Below are positions 1-8,192 of a DNA stretch of 64,000 nt, in pieces. A model generated the notes under the pieces. The model saw nothing but the letters and a program-made list of their open reading frames with translations, was not told the DNA's origin and made no database searches. Numbering within the stretch: position 1 is the first letter of the stretch; each line of letters opens with the position of its first letter. The translations under genes were made by a program, and so were the position numbers. Source of the stretch: Vicinamibacteraceae bacterium (GTDB lineage Bacteria > Planctomycetota > Phycisphaerae > Phycisphaerales > UBA5793); NCBI GenBank assembly GCA_011525805.1, contig WYBR01000033.1, positions 92,518 to 156,517 on the forward strand, given 5' to 3'.

Positions 1-2
1 TC

Positions 3-1814
3 CACGAGCAGTGGCGCCAGCAGCGCGAGCGGCAGTTTCAGACGCAGATTCCCATCAGCGAGGTCCGCCGGCCGATTCTCGAGCAGCGCCGACCGCACGT
101 CATTCTCACTCGAATCGCCGCGGGAGAGGAGGCCCAGTTCAAGGCGCTCTCGGCCAACGGCCCGCAGATCGGCCGCGATCAGCCGGCCGTCACCGTGCGG
201 ACCTCCGGGACGCGCGACTATCCCTGGCGGCGGGCCGAAGTGACGCTCGACCGCTCCACCCTCCCCGCGCCGCTGCGGCGCGACGAGCCGCTCACCATCG
301 AAGTCTCGAACGTCACCTCGCACCTCGTCGGCTCCATGCGCGAGGAAGTGAACCGCGAGGAACTCGAGGCCCGCCCGCTCTACGGCGAAGGCAAGGAGGT
401 CATCGACCTCAAAGGCTACCTTCCCGGCGACGGCGTCGGCGGCCGCGGGCTCGAACGGGCGCTCGAAGAGCCGTTGCGCGGCACGCGCGGCGTCATCACG
501 CGCTACGTGGACGACACGCCCGACGAGCGCCTCGAACCGCAGCCCGGCGGGGTCGTGCCGTTGACGATCGACGTGCAGTTGCAGGCGAAGGTCCTCGGCC
601 TGCTCGATCCGCGCCTGGGCCTGACGGTGGTCCAGCCGTGGCACGGCCAGGAGAACGAGTTGCCCCTCGGGACACCCCTCGCCGCCGGCGCGGTCATCAT
701 CGAGGTCCGGTCCGGGGAGGTGCTCGCATGCGTCTCCTCGCCGACGGAACTGCCCGAGTCCCTGGCGAGTTACCGCGCTGCGCTGGGGGAGAAGGAGCAG
801 GAAGAGTTTGACCGCCTGGTGCCACCGCCGGACCTCTATCACCGCGCGCTGGACATTCCCTATGCGCCGGGCTCGATCGTCAAGCCGCTGTTCATGTCCT
901 GGGCGATGTCGCACGGGCAATGGGGCCTGCAGCGCGAGGTCGAGTGCCGCGGCCACTTCTACCCCGACAACAACCAGATGCTGCGCTGCTGGGTCTACCG
1001 GCCGCCCGCCTACGGCGCGCACGGTCCGCTCGGGCCGGTCGAGGCGATCGCCCGCAGTTGCAACATTTACTTCTACACAATCGGCCACCACCTCGGCCTC
1101 GAAAGGTGCCGCGAGGTCTACGCCGACTGGGGCCTCGGCCGGCCGCTGGACCTCGGCGTTTCGCTCTACAACCGGCCCGTGGGCTACGACCCGTCCAATC
1201 CACCCGGCCGCAGCGAGCCGCTCATGCTCGCGATGGGACAGGGGAGCGTGGCGTGGACGCCCCTGCACGCGGCCGCGGCGTACGCGGCGCTGGCGCGCGG
1301 CGGGTACTACCTCGCGCCGACCTTCATCAAGGACGACCCGCGCGGCGTACCGCGCATCGCGGACGATCTCGAACTCGACGACCAGGCCGTCTTCCTCGCG
1401 CTCAAGGGCCTGCACGAAGTGGTGAACAACCAGCAGTACGGCGGCGCTCGGCACATTGACGTCGGCGCCGGCGAGCACCGCTACGAGCCGATCTTCAGCG
1501 CTGAGGGCGTCAACGTCTGGGGCAAGACGGGCACCGCTCAGCAGGCCTGGCCGACGCGCGTCATGCGCTATGGCCCCGACGCCCAGCCCCTCCTTGACGC
1601 CGCGGGCCGGCCGACTTTCGTCGAGCGCAGCGCCGGCATCGGCTCGCACTCGTGGTTCGTCGGCCTCGTTGGGCCGGGCAGCGGCGACGGCCGCGGGCGG
1701 CCGGAGTACGCCATCGCCGTCATCGTCGAGTGGGGCGGGTCGGGCAGCCGCTGCGCCGGCCCGATCGCCAACCAGATCATCCACCTGCTCAAGTCAGAAG
1801 GGTACCTGCCGTGA
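3..1814 (+). CDS. mrdA: Penicillin-binding protein 2-like transpeptidase (5' end outside window)
   Basis: The reading frame is open from the window edge, so the N-terminus (cytoplasmic tail and membrane anchor) is missing; about 603 codons are visible. The class B PBP transpeptidase triad is present in order: SIVK with the acylated Ser at nt 873-875 and Lys at 882-884, SCN at nt 1056-1064, and KTG at nt 1524-1532. The N-terminal visible part fits the PBP dimerisation region. The enzyme would cross-link peptidoglycan during lateral growth, acting in the periplasm. The next gene, a RodA-type SEDS glycosyltransferase, starts with a GTG that overlaps this stop codon, the classic PBP2-RodA pairing, which favours mrdA over the septal ftsI. 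Family call is secure; the exact paralogue rests on the neighbour. Confidence 0.9.
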   Translation, partial: HEQWRQQRERQFQTQIPISEVRRPILEQRRPHVILTRIAAGEEAQFKALSANGPQIGRDQPAVTVRTSGTRDYPWRRAEVTLDRSTLPAPLRRDEPLTIEVSNVTSHLVGSMREEVNREELEARPLYGEGKEVIDLKGYLPGDGVGGRGLERALEEPLRGTRGVITRYVDDTPDERLEPQPGGVVPLTIDVQLQAKVLGLLDPRLGLTVVQPWHGQENELPLGTPLAAGAVIIEVRSGEVLACVSSPTELPESLASYRAALGEKEQEEFDRLVPPPDLYHRALDIPYAPGSIVKPLFMSWAMSHGQWGLQREVECRGHFYPDNNQMLRCWVYRPPAYGAHGPLGPVEAIARSCNIYFYTIGHHLGLERCREVYADWGLGRPLDLGVSLYNRPVGYDPSNPPGRSEPLMLAMGQGSVAWTPLHAAAAYAALARGGYYLAPTFIKDDPRGVPRIADDLELDDQAVFLALKGLHEVVNNQQYGGARHIDVGAGEHRYEPIFSAEGVNVWGKTGTAQQAWPTRVMRYGPDAQPLLDAAGRPTFVERSAGIGSHSWFVGLVGPGSGDGRGRPEYAIAVIVEWGGSGSRCAGPIANQIIHLLKSEGYLP

Positions 1815-3136
1815 GCACGGGCGCTCCAATCCGGACCGCCGCGCCCGCGCGCACCTGGGCGAAGCAGTACGGCCTGACGCCGGACACGCTCAACGAGGCC
1901 GCGCCCTCGACGGTCATTCCCGGCGTGCTGTGGTGGAATCCGGCGTGGTTCTCCGTCGCCGCCGCGATCGCGCTGAGCGTCATCGGAGTCGCGGCGATCC
2001 GCCTCACCGAGGACGGCGACACGCTGGGAGTGTGGAAGAAGCAGGCGATCTTCACCGTCGTGGGCGTCATCGCCTGCGCCATCGGCGCCATTCCCTCGCC
2101 GCGCACCTGGCGCTATCTCGCGTATCCCTCGATGTTCGCGGCGATCGCGCTGCTCGTCTTCGTCCTGCTTCCCTTCGTGCCGCACGAGATCGTCCGGCCG
2201 CGCAACGGCGCCCGCAGGTGGATCAACCTCGTGGTCACCGACTTTCAGCCCAGCGAGGCGGCGAAGATCGTTCTCGTCCTCGCGCTGGCCAACTACCTGC
2301 GCTACCGGAAGAACTACCGCACGCTCGGCGGGCTGCTCGTGCCCTTCCTCATCATGCTCGTGCCGATGGGTCTGATTCTCGTCGAGCCGGACCTGGGGAC
2401 GGCGATGCTCTTCGGCCCGGTGCTTTTTGCGATGCTGCTGGCGGCGGGGGCGCGGCTGACGCACTTGTTCACCATCGCGGGACTCGGCGCCGTGACCATC
2501 ACCGCCATCGCCACCGTCTCGCTCCTCGCCGCCGCGCACGACCCGCCGCGATACCCCATCCTCGAAAAGCACCAGGTCGAACGTATCCAGGGACTGGTCA
2601 ACCAGGTGCGCGGCGACCGGAGGCAGGCCGACACCATCAACTACCAGGCCTTCAAGGCCATGACGATCATCGGCGCCGGCGGATTCCTCGGCCTCGGGCC
2701 CGAGCGCAGCCGCCTCGTCATTCAGACGCAGCACCTTCCCGAAGATCACAACGATATGGTGTTTTCGGTGGTGGTGAACCGCTGGGGCTTCGTCGGCGCG
2801 ACGGCGATGATCGGCATCTACATCGTCTACCTCGTCGGGCTGGTGATGACGGCGGCGACGACGATGAACCCCTTCGGCCGCCTCGTCTGCGTGGGGTTCG
2901 CGGCGATCATCGCCTCACAGATGATCGTCAACATCGGAATGAACATCGGCCTGCTGCCGATCACGGGCATGACGCTGCCCTTCGTGAGTTACGGCGGCTC
3001 AAGCCTTGTCGCCACCTTCGCCATGACGGGCATCGCCCTCTCCATCGCGCTGCGCCCGCCGGCCTACTTCGCCCGCCCGTCCTTTGAATTCGACGGCGAA
3101 CGCGAAGCGCTGGAGCGCATGGAGTATCTGCGGTGA
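1811..3136 (+). CDS. rodA: RodA, SEDS-family peptidoglycan glycosyltransferase
   Basis: A 441-residue polytopic membrane protein of the RodA/FtsW/SpoVE family that polymerises lipid II with PBP2 in the elongasome. I place the start at GTG 1811, which shares bases with the upstream TGA (GTGA overlap, translational coupling); a longer frame exists but runs through the PBP gene. Family signatures visible are the VEPDLGTAM segment, GLGPERSRL, HNDMVFSV and the C-terminal GMTLPFVSYGGSS. About ten hydrophobic segments can be counted. The N-terminus carries an unusual hydrophilic stretch of about 35 residues before the first membrane segment. A 13-bp inverted repeat follows the gene. Neighbourhood and motifs agree, so confidence is high. 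Confidence 0.93.
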   Translation: MSTGAPIRTAAPARTWAKQYGLTPDTLNEAAPSTVIPGVLWWNPAWFSVAAAIALSVIGVAAIRLTEDGDTLGVWKKQAIFTVVGVIACAIGAIPSPRTWRYLAYPSMFAAIALLVFVLLPFVPHEIVRPRNGARRWINLVVTDFQPSEAAKIVLVLALANYLRYRKNYRTLGGLLVPFLIMLVPMGLILVEPDLGTAMLFGPVLFAMLLAAGARLTHLFTIAGLGAVTITAIATVSLLAAAHDPPRYPILEKHQVERIQGLVNQVRGDRRQADTINYQAFKAMTIIGAGGFLGLGPERSRLVIQTQHLPEDHNDMVFSVVVNRWGFVGATAMIGIYIVYLVGLVMTAATTMNPFGRLVCVGFAAIIASQMIVNIGMNIGLLPITGMTLPFVSYGGSSLVATFAMTGIALSIALRPPAYFARPSFEFDGEREALERMEYLR

Positions 3137-3150
3137 GCGGAGCAAGACGG

Positions 3151-3184
3151 CGCCATGCTTCGCGGCTCTGGGCGAAGCATGGCG
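3151..3184. terminator. Perfect 13-bp hairpin between convergent genes
   Basis: Arms 3151-3163 and 3172-3184 are perfectly complementary with an 8-base loop. It sits between rodA (plus) and the PTPS-family gene (minus), which converge. There is no T-run on either side, so it would be a weak or Rho-assisted terminator, or simply an mRNA 3'-end protecting hairpin. Confidence 0.45.
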
Positions 3185-3240
3185 AGAGTGCAGGGGCGCA
3201 CAAACTCTGACGAACTCCGAATCCTCTCGCACGCGCCCCG

Positions 3241-3606
3241 TCAGTCGGGCTGATACGTCGCCTCGCACCCCGGTGCTTCGGTGATGCTCACGCGCGCCAG
3301 GCGGACGCCGGAGGGCAGCGACCGGGCGAGGCGGTCGGCGATGTGGCGGGCCACCTGCTCGGCCGAGGGGTTGAGGCGCGTGAAAGGCTCGACGTCGTTG
3401 AGGTTGGCGTTGCTCAACGGGGCGATGACGGCGTCGAGGGACGCTTCGAGGGCGTGAAAGTCGCACAGCAACCCGTCGCGGTCGAGTTTCGCCCCGGCCA
3501 CGACGACGGTGACGCGCCAGTCGTGGCCGTGGAGGGGTTCGCGCCGGCCCCCGAGCAGGAGGGCGTGGGCTGCCGAGAAGACGCGTTGAACGCTCAACTC
3601 ATACAC
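3241..3606 (-). CDS. 6-pyruvoyl-tetrahydropterin synthase / QueD family protein, PTPS-III-like active site
   Basis: A 121-residue T-fold protein of the PTPS/QueD family. Zinc ligands are visible as His14 (FSAAH) and His26/His28 (HGH). A C-terminal Glu in the TEAPG segment matches the pterin-binding glutamate. In canonical QueD the catalytic Cys lies four residues before the HGH motif (CxxxHGH); here that position is Arg22 and the next is Glu23, giving ExxHGH. From family knowledge, a Glu there marks the PTPS-III group that can stand in for dihydroneopterin aldolase (FolB) in folate synthesis, whereas Cys marks queuosine synthesis. The call to the PTPS family is firm; folate rather than queuosine is inference from this one motif. 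Confidence 0.85.
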   Translation of the reverse strand: MYELSVQRVFSAAHALLLGGRREPLHGHDWRVTVVVAGAKLDRDGLLCDFHALEASLDAVIAPLSNANLNDVEPFTRLNPSAEQVARHIADRLARSLPSGVRLARVSITEAPGCEATYQPD

Positions 3607-3732
3607 GGACCAATCGTAGCGTGGCCGGCCGGCGCCTCATTTGCCCGATTCGAGAAGTCCGGACTCAACAAGGCCGCATTATCGGCCGATTGAGTCAGGA
3701 CCGGGGCGCCGGGCGCCGGGGAACGACTGCAC

Positions 3733-5139
3733 ATGCGCGAGATCGGAATCGACAACCTGCACGAAGGTCTGGTGCTCCCGCTCGACCTGTACTCGGCGTG
3801 GGGAATCAAGTTGCTCACGCGCCGCACGGCGATCAGCCGGGCGATGCTCGACCACCTGCGCACGATCGGGCCTCGGTTCTATCTCGCGGAGAACGCCCGG
3901 GCGTTCGCGCCGCTGGCGGTGCTGCGGGAGGTGCGGCCGGAGGACCTGTCGCGCGACACGGAGATCCGCAGCGACCTCGTCGGGCTGGGCGGGCGCATCG
4001 CTGCGCGGGCGGGGACCATCCTCGAGCCGCACCATCTCGACGCGCTGGCGCAGGGCGCCTTTGAAGTGGTTGCGGGCGAGCCGGAGCACGTCGCGGCGAA
4101 CCGGCGCAAACTCGCCGGCGTCATCCTCGAACGGCGCAAGGAGCAGTGGAAAGGGCTCGACCAGAGCGTACCCGTGCAGGGAGATGCGCTCGGCCTGGAC
4201 CGGGCCGAGGCGGAGGACTGGCCGAGCATCGACGAGATCATCGCCTGGCGCGAGGAGCGCGTGGACCTGCTGCGGCTGCAATACGCGCGGCTGCTCGCCG
4301 GCCTGCCGGTGCGCCTGGCGGCCTTGACGCGGCTCGTGGATGACCTGATCGCGATGCTGCGGCGCAATCCCAGCCGCTACGGCCAGGTCGCGCTCTCGTG
4401 CCCCTGCGCCGCCGACTACCTGCCCGATCACGCCTTCAACACCGCCGCCCTGGCGATCGCGATCGCGGCGCGGCGGCATTGGCCGCTCGAGTACGTGCAA
4501 CTGGCCGGTCTCTCCGGGCTGGTCCACGACGTCGGAATGCTCCTTCTTCCCCAGCGCCTGCGCATCGAGGATGAGAATCTCGATGAGCAGGACCGGTCGC
4601 GCTTGCGGCGGCACACGAGTTACTCCGTCTCGCTGCTCGACGACGTCGAGGAACTGCCGGAGGGCGTGCTCTGCGCCGCCTACCGCCATCACGAGCGCGA
4701 CAACGGCAAGGGGTATCCCGACGCGCTGCGGGCGAAGGAGATCGGCGACCTCGCGCGGCTGCTGGCCGTGGCCGACATGGCCGCGGCGATGAACGAGCCG
4801 CGCGCCTTCCGGCCCCAGCCCCTCGCCCATGAAGCCATTCAGACGATGGTGCAGTACGGCGTGGACAACTTCATCCATCGGCCGCTCGTGCGGGCGCTCG
4901 TCGAGACCGTCGGCCTCTACCCCATCGGCAGTTACGTCACGCTCTCCACGCAGCGCGTGGCGCAGGTCGTGGGGATGCACTTCCACGCGCCCGACCGGCC
5001 GATCGTCCGGCTGTGCGACGACCGCGGAGTGGCGACGGGAGGCACGATGGACCTGACGCGCAACGAGCCGTGGGAACTCTTCGTTCTCGACGGCGCCCCG
5101 CCGCCCGCGCCGGCGCAGCGACAGCGCCGCGCGGGTTGA
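3733..5139 (+). CDS. HD-GYP domain protein, likely c-di-GMP phosphodiesterase
   Basis: 468 residues. The first ~200 residues are an unassigned helical region with no obvious sensor signature and no membrane segment. The HD-GYP domain occupies roughly 225-440: a His at 233 in HAFN, the HD pair at 265-266 (VHDVG), the HTSYS segment near 294, and HERDNGKGYP at 320-329, the diagnostic HHE...GYP part. HD-GYP proteins hydrolyse cyclic di-GMP. One departure is that the usual HDIGK is HDVGM, so the conserved Lys that helps order the site is Met. Metal ligands otherwise look present, so activity is plausible but not assured. It stands alone between a convergent gene and a sugar-phosphate mutase. Confidence 0.88.
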   Translation: MREIGIDNLHEGLVLPLDLYSAWGIKLLTRRTAISRAMLDHLRTIGPRFYLAENARAFAPLAVLREVRPEDLSRDTEIRSDLVGLGGRIAARAGTILEPHHLDALAQGAFEVVAGEPEHVAANRRKLAGVILERRKEQWKGLDQSVPVQGDALGLDRAEAEDWPSIDEIIAWREERVDLLRLQYARLLAGLPVRLAALTRLVDDLIAMLRRNPSRYGQVALSCPCAADYLPDHAFNTAALAIAIAARRHWPLEYVQLAGLSGLVHDVGMLLLPQRLRIEDENLDEQDRSRLRRHTSYSVSLLDDVEELPEGVLCAAYRHHERDNGKGYPDALRAKEIGDLARLLAVADMAAAMNEPRAFRPQPLAHEAIQTMVQYGVDNFIHRPLVRALVETVGLYPIGSYVTLSTQRVAQVVGMHFHAPDRPIVRLCDDRGVATGGTMDLTRNEPWELFVLDGAPPPAPAQRQRRAG

Positions 5140-5200
5140 ACAGACCGCCATCGAGGCGGCGCGCGATTCCGCCACGGGAGACGGCCTATCGTCCGGCGAC

Positions 5201-6634
5201 ATGACCGGCCCCTCTGATTCACCATTGATGCTCTCCGTTTCCGGCGCGCGCGGGATCGTCGGCGCATCGATGACGCCGTCCGTCGCGGCCGCGCTGGCCG
5301 CGGCCTTCGCCGGAGAGTTGCTCGCCGGCGCCGCGCGCGGCGGCGAGGTCGTGATCGGGCGCGACGGCCGACCCTCCGGCGCCGCGCTCGAAGAAGCGGC
5401 GTGCGCAGCCCTCTTGGCGCACGGCCTGCGGCCCGTGCGGCTGGGCGCGGTGAGCACCCCCACCACCGCCGTGATGGTCGCGCACCGCGGTGCCGTCGGC
5501 GGAGTCGTCATCACCGCGAGCCACAACCCCGCCCAGTGGAACGGGCTGAAGTTCCTTACGGCCCAGGGCGCCGCCCCGCCGCGCGACCGCGCGCAGCGGA
5601 TCATCGACCGCTTCACGCACCCCCGCAACGCCGCCGCCAAGCCGCCCGCCGCGACCGCCGCCGCGGAGAGCGATGACGCCGGGCCGGAGGTACACGTGCA
5701 GCGCGTGCTCGCGCTCGTCGACGTCGAGTCGATCCGGGCGCGGCGCTTCACCGTCGTCCTTGACTCCATCAACGGCGCGGGCGGGCGGGCGGGGCGCATG
5801 CTCCTCGAACGACTGGGCTGCACGGTGGTCCATCTCAACGGCGAGCCGACGGGGGTCTTCGCCCACGCGCCCGAACCGGTGCGCGAGAACCTGACCGATC
5901 TGGCCCAGGCCGTGGCGGCGCATGGGGCGGATGCGGGCTTTGCGCAGGATCCCGACGCGGATCGACTCGCCATCGTGGATGAGCGCGGGTGCTACATCGG
6001 GGAGGAGTACACGTTTGTGCTCGCGGCGGAGGAGGTGTTGGCGCGGGCGCCAAGACGCGGCGGCGCGAAACCGCAAGCGGTCGCGGGGGCAGCATCGACC
6101 TCGCCGGCGCTGGCTGTTAATCTTTCGTCGAGCAGAATGATCGACGACGTGGCGTCAAACCACGGGGCGCGGGTGATCCGCACGCCGGTGGGCGAAGCCA
6201 ACGTGGTCGAGGCGATGGGGCGGCACGGCTGCATCCTCGGCGGCGAAGGCAACGGTGGCGTCATCTGGCCGCGGGTCTGCCTCGTGCGCGACAGCCTCAG
6301 CGGGATGGCGCTCGTACTTTCGCTGCTGGCGCGCCGTGGACGGCGGCTCAGCGAAATCGTCAACACGATGCCCGCCTATGCGATCGAGAAGGACAAGACC
6401 GCGATCCGCCCGGGACTGGCGCCGCGCGCGATCGACGCGCTGGCGGCGAAGTTTCCCGACGCCGCGCAGGACCGGCAGGACGGCTTGCGCCTCGACTGGC
6501 CCGATCGCGGCGCCTGGCTGCACGTCCGCGCCAGCAACACCGAGCCGATCCTCCGACTCATCGCCGAGGCGCGCGACTCGATTGAGGCGCGGACTCTGCT
6601 GCGCGAGGCGGCGGCGATCGTCTCGGCGCTGTAA
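5201..6634 (+). CDS. Phosphoglucosamine/phosphomannomutase family enzyme
   Basis: 477 residues, typical for alpha-D-phosphohexomutases. The phosphoserine loop TASHNP gives Ser107; the metal-binding DPDADR loop lies near residues 250-255; the sugar-specificity loop GEGNGG is near 347; the phosphate-binding RASNTEP is near 443-449. These enzymes interconvert hexose 1- and 6-phosphates. In planctomycete genomes such a protein is usually called GlmM (UDP-GlcNAc supply for peptidoglycan), but the loops do not by themselves separate GlmM from ManB. A short Arg/Gly/Ala-rich insertion near residues 283-300 is not typical. The gene follows the HD-GYP gene by 61 bp on the same strand, so cotranscription is possible. 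Confidence 0.9.
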   Translation: MTGPSDSPLMLSVSGARGIVGASMTPSVAAALAAAFAGELLAGAARGGEVVIGRDGRPSGAALEEAACAALLAHGLRPVRLGAVSTPTTAVMVAHRGAVGGVVITASHNPAQWNGLKFLTAQGAAPPRDRAQRIIDRFTHPRNAAAKPPAATAAAESDDAGPEVHVQRVLALVDVESIRARRFTVVLDSINGAGGRAGRMLLERLGCTVVHLNGEPTGVFAHAPEPVRENLTDLAQAVAAHGADAGFAQDPDADRLAIVDERGCYIGEEYTFVLAAEEVLARAPRRGGAKPQAVAGAASTSPALAVNLSSSRMIDDVASNHGARVIRTPVGEANVVEAMGRHGCILGGEGNGGVIWPRVCLVRDSLSGMALVLSLLARRGRRLSEIVNTMPAYAIEKDKTAIRPGLAPRAIDALAAKFPDAAQDRQDGLRLDWPDRGAWLHVRASNTEPILRLIAEARDSIEARTLLREAAAIVSAL

Positions 6635-6666
6635 GCGATCCTCAACCGGCTCAAGCGCGCCCCGTC

Positions 6667-8067
6667 TCAGCGCGACGGGTTGTTCTCGATCTCCTGCTGC
6701 GCCTCGCGGACGGCTTCTTCGGCCATCTGCATTGACTGGCGCATCATGTTGCGCACCTGCTTGACCGCGAGTCGATCGCTCGATTCCTCGGGCACTTCGG
6801 GGCGCGGCGCCTTTTCCTGCTGGGCCGGGGTAAGAACGGACCACACCTGGTCGATGGCGGCGACGACGAAGCCGCGCCGCTGGCGATGGAGTTCCTCGAG
6901 GCGCTTGTCCTGCTCGTCGTCCATGAGCAGGTCCTTCGCGTCGAAGGGCGCCTGCTGGGCCTGCGTGCCCTCGTCGGCGAAGGCGGACATGGCCCCGACC
7001 ATCGCGAGAACCATGAAGTTGCGCTCCTTGAGCGACGCCTCGACGGACTCCTCCTGGCGGGCCATGAGTTGCGCGAGTTGCTGGTTGATCGCGGCCGCCT
7101 GGTCGCGGTAGATGGCGGCCACGCCTTCGATGGCGCTGCGCTGATCCGAGGTCAGGTCCAGGGCCAGAACCGTCGTGAAGAACGAGTCCGCCTCGGTCGG
7201 CGCGTAGATGCGCGGGTAGGAGCGCGCGTGGAACTCGCGCGTGAGGCGCTCGCTCGCCGGTCCGGGGATCGAGCCGGCGACGACCTGGGCGTGCTTGCGG
7301 TTCGCGTCGCGGATCTGCCGGCGGACGGAAAGGATGCGCTCGTACTTGTCGAACATCCCGGCCTGCGCGGCGGGGTCCATGTAGTCGATGTTGCGGACTT
7401 CCTCGGCGGCGCGGAGGCGTTGCTGGAGCAGGCCGTCCAGTTCGCCGGCGTAGGCCTCGAGGAGGGGCGCGACGGCGGCTCGCTGCGGCTCGTCGAGCTT
7501 CAGGTCGTCGACCAGTTCGACGACATCCACCCCTTCGCCCGCGAAGAAGGCGCCGATGTGCAGTTGGGTGCGGCGGCGCCGGTCGCGCTCGTAGGCCGGC
7601 CACTTCGCCAGTTGGTCCGGCGTGAGCGTGGCCTTGACGTTCTCGAAGAACTCGACGCCGAGATCGTTGCGGCGCGTAATCCACGTCTTCTCGATCTCCT
7701 GCATCTCCATGCCCACGGTGACCCAGTCGCCGCTCTCCTGGACCTCCTTCATGAGCGCCTGGACGCGGTCGCGGCGCTCGGTGGCGGCGGCGGTGAACAC
7801 CGCGACGTACCCCTCGTGCAGCGAGCGCACCAGTTCGCCGGTCGCGGCGTCGAGGGAGAGCGCCTTGATGATGTCGCGCACTTCCGCGGCCTTGACGAGC
7901 GGCGGCTCGACGGGGAACTCCATCGAGTTGATTCGGGCGTTGAGGTCGAGTTCCTCTTCCTGGGCCAGGGCGGGGCGGACCGCCGTCGCGAAGAGGACGA
8001 GCACGCACAGGGCCAGGCGCGCCGCGGAACGCGCCGGGCCGGCGGTCAGGGCCGGAATGTGAAGCAT
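6667..8067 (-). CDS. Secreted helical protein with LTxxQ-like motifs
   Basis: 466 residues from ATG 8067. I chose this start because an AAGAAGG ribosome site lies eight bases upstream and the product begins with a clean signal peptide (hydrophobic ALCVLVLFATAV, cleavage after ALAQ). The mature protein is Glu/Arg-rich and helical. It contains the LTPDQ, LTSDQ and LTPAQQ elements that recall Spy/CpxP-type LTxxQ periplasmic proteins, spaced about 130-170 residues apart, suggesting three related helical units. No catalytic motif is seen. Function unknown; a periplasmic chaperone-like or structural role is only a suggestion. It is the last of three consecutive minus-strand genes for exported proteins. 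Confidence 0.75.
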   Translation of the reverse strand: MLHIPALTAGPARSAARLALCVLVLFATAVRPALAQEEELDLNARINSMEFPVEPPLVKAAEVRDIIKALSLDAATGELVRSLHEGYVAVFTAAATERRDRVQALMKEVQESGDWVTVGMEMQEIEKTWITRRNDLGVEFFENVKATLTPDQLAKWPAYERDRRRRTQLHIGAFFAGEGVDVVELVDDLKLDEPQRAAVAPLLEAYAGELDGLLQQRLRAAEEVRNIDYMDPAAQAGMFDKYERILSVRRQIRDANRKHAQVVAGSIPGPASERLTREFHARSYPRIYAPTEADSFFTTVLALDLTSDQRSAIEGVAAIYRDQAAAINQQLAQLMARQEESVEASLKERNFMVLAMVGAMSAFADEGTQAQQAPFDAKDLLMDDEQDKRLEELHRQRRGFVVAAIDQVWSVLTPAQQEKAPRPEVPEESSDRLAVKQVRNMMRQSMQMAEEAVREAQQEIENNPSR

Positions 8068-8192
8068 GGACACACCTTCTTTTCGGGCTGATGTTCGGGC
8101 GCGGACGCCTGATGAAAGGAGCGATTGCACCGGATGATTCTACCGCCTGCGAGCGCGGTTGATTCGTCTCCGGCGCCTGCCGTGGGGACACG

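Noticed and set aside
3679..5973. 764-residue open frame on the minus strand
   Set aside because: It is antisense to the HD-GYP and phosphohexomutase genes, has Arg/Ala/Pro-rich composition and no domain; a shadow of high-GC codon bias.
6155..8191. 678-residue open frame on the minus strand
   Set aside because: Overlaps the secreted LTxxQ-like gene in another frame and the antisense of the mutase; Arg/Pro-rich without motifs.
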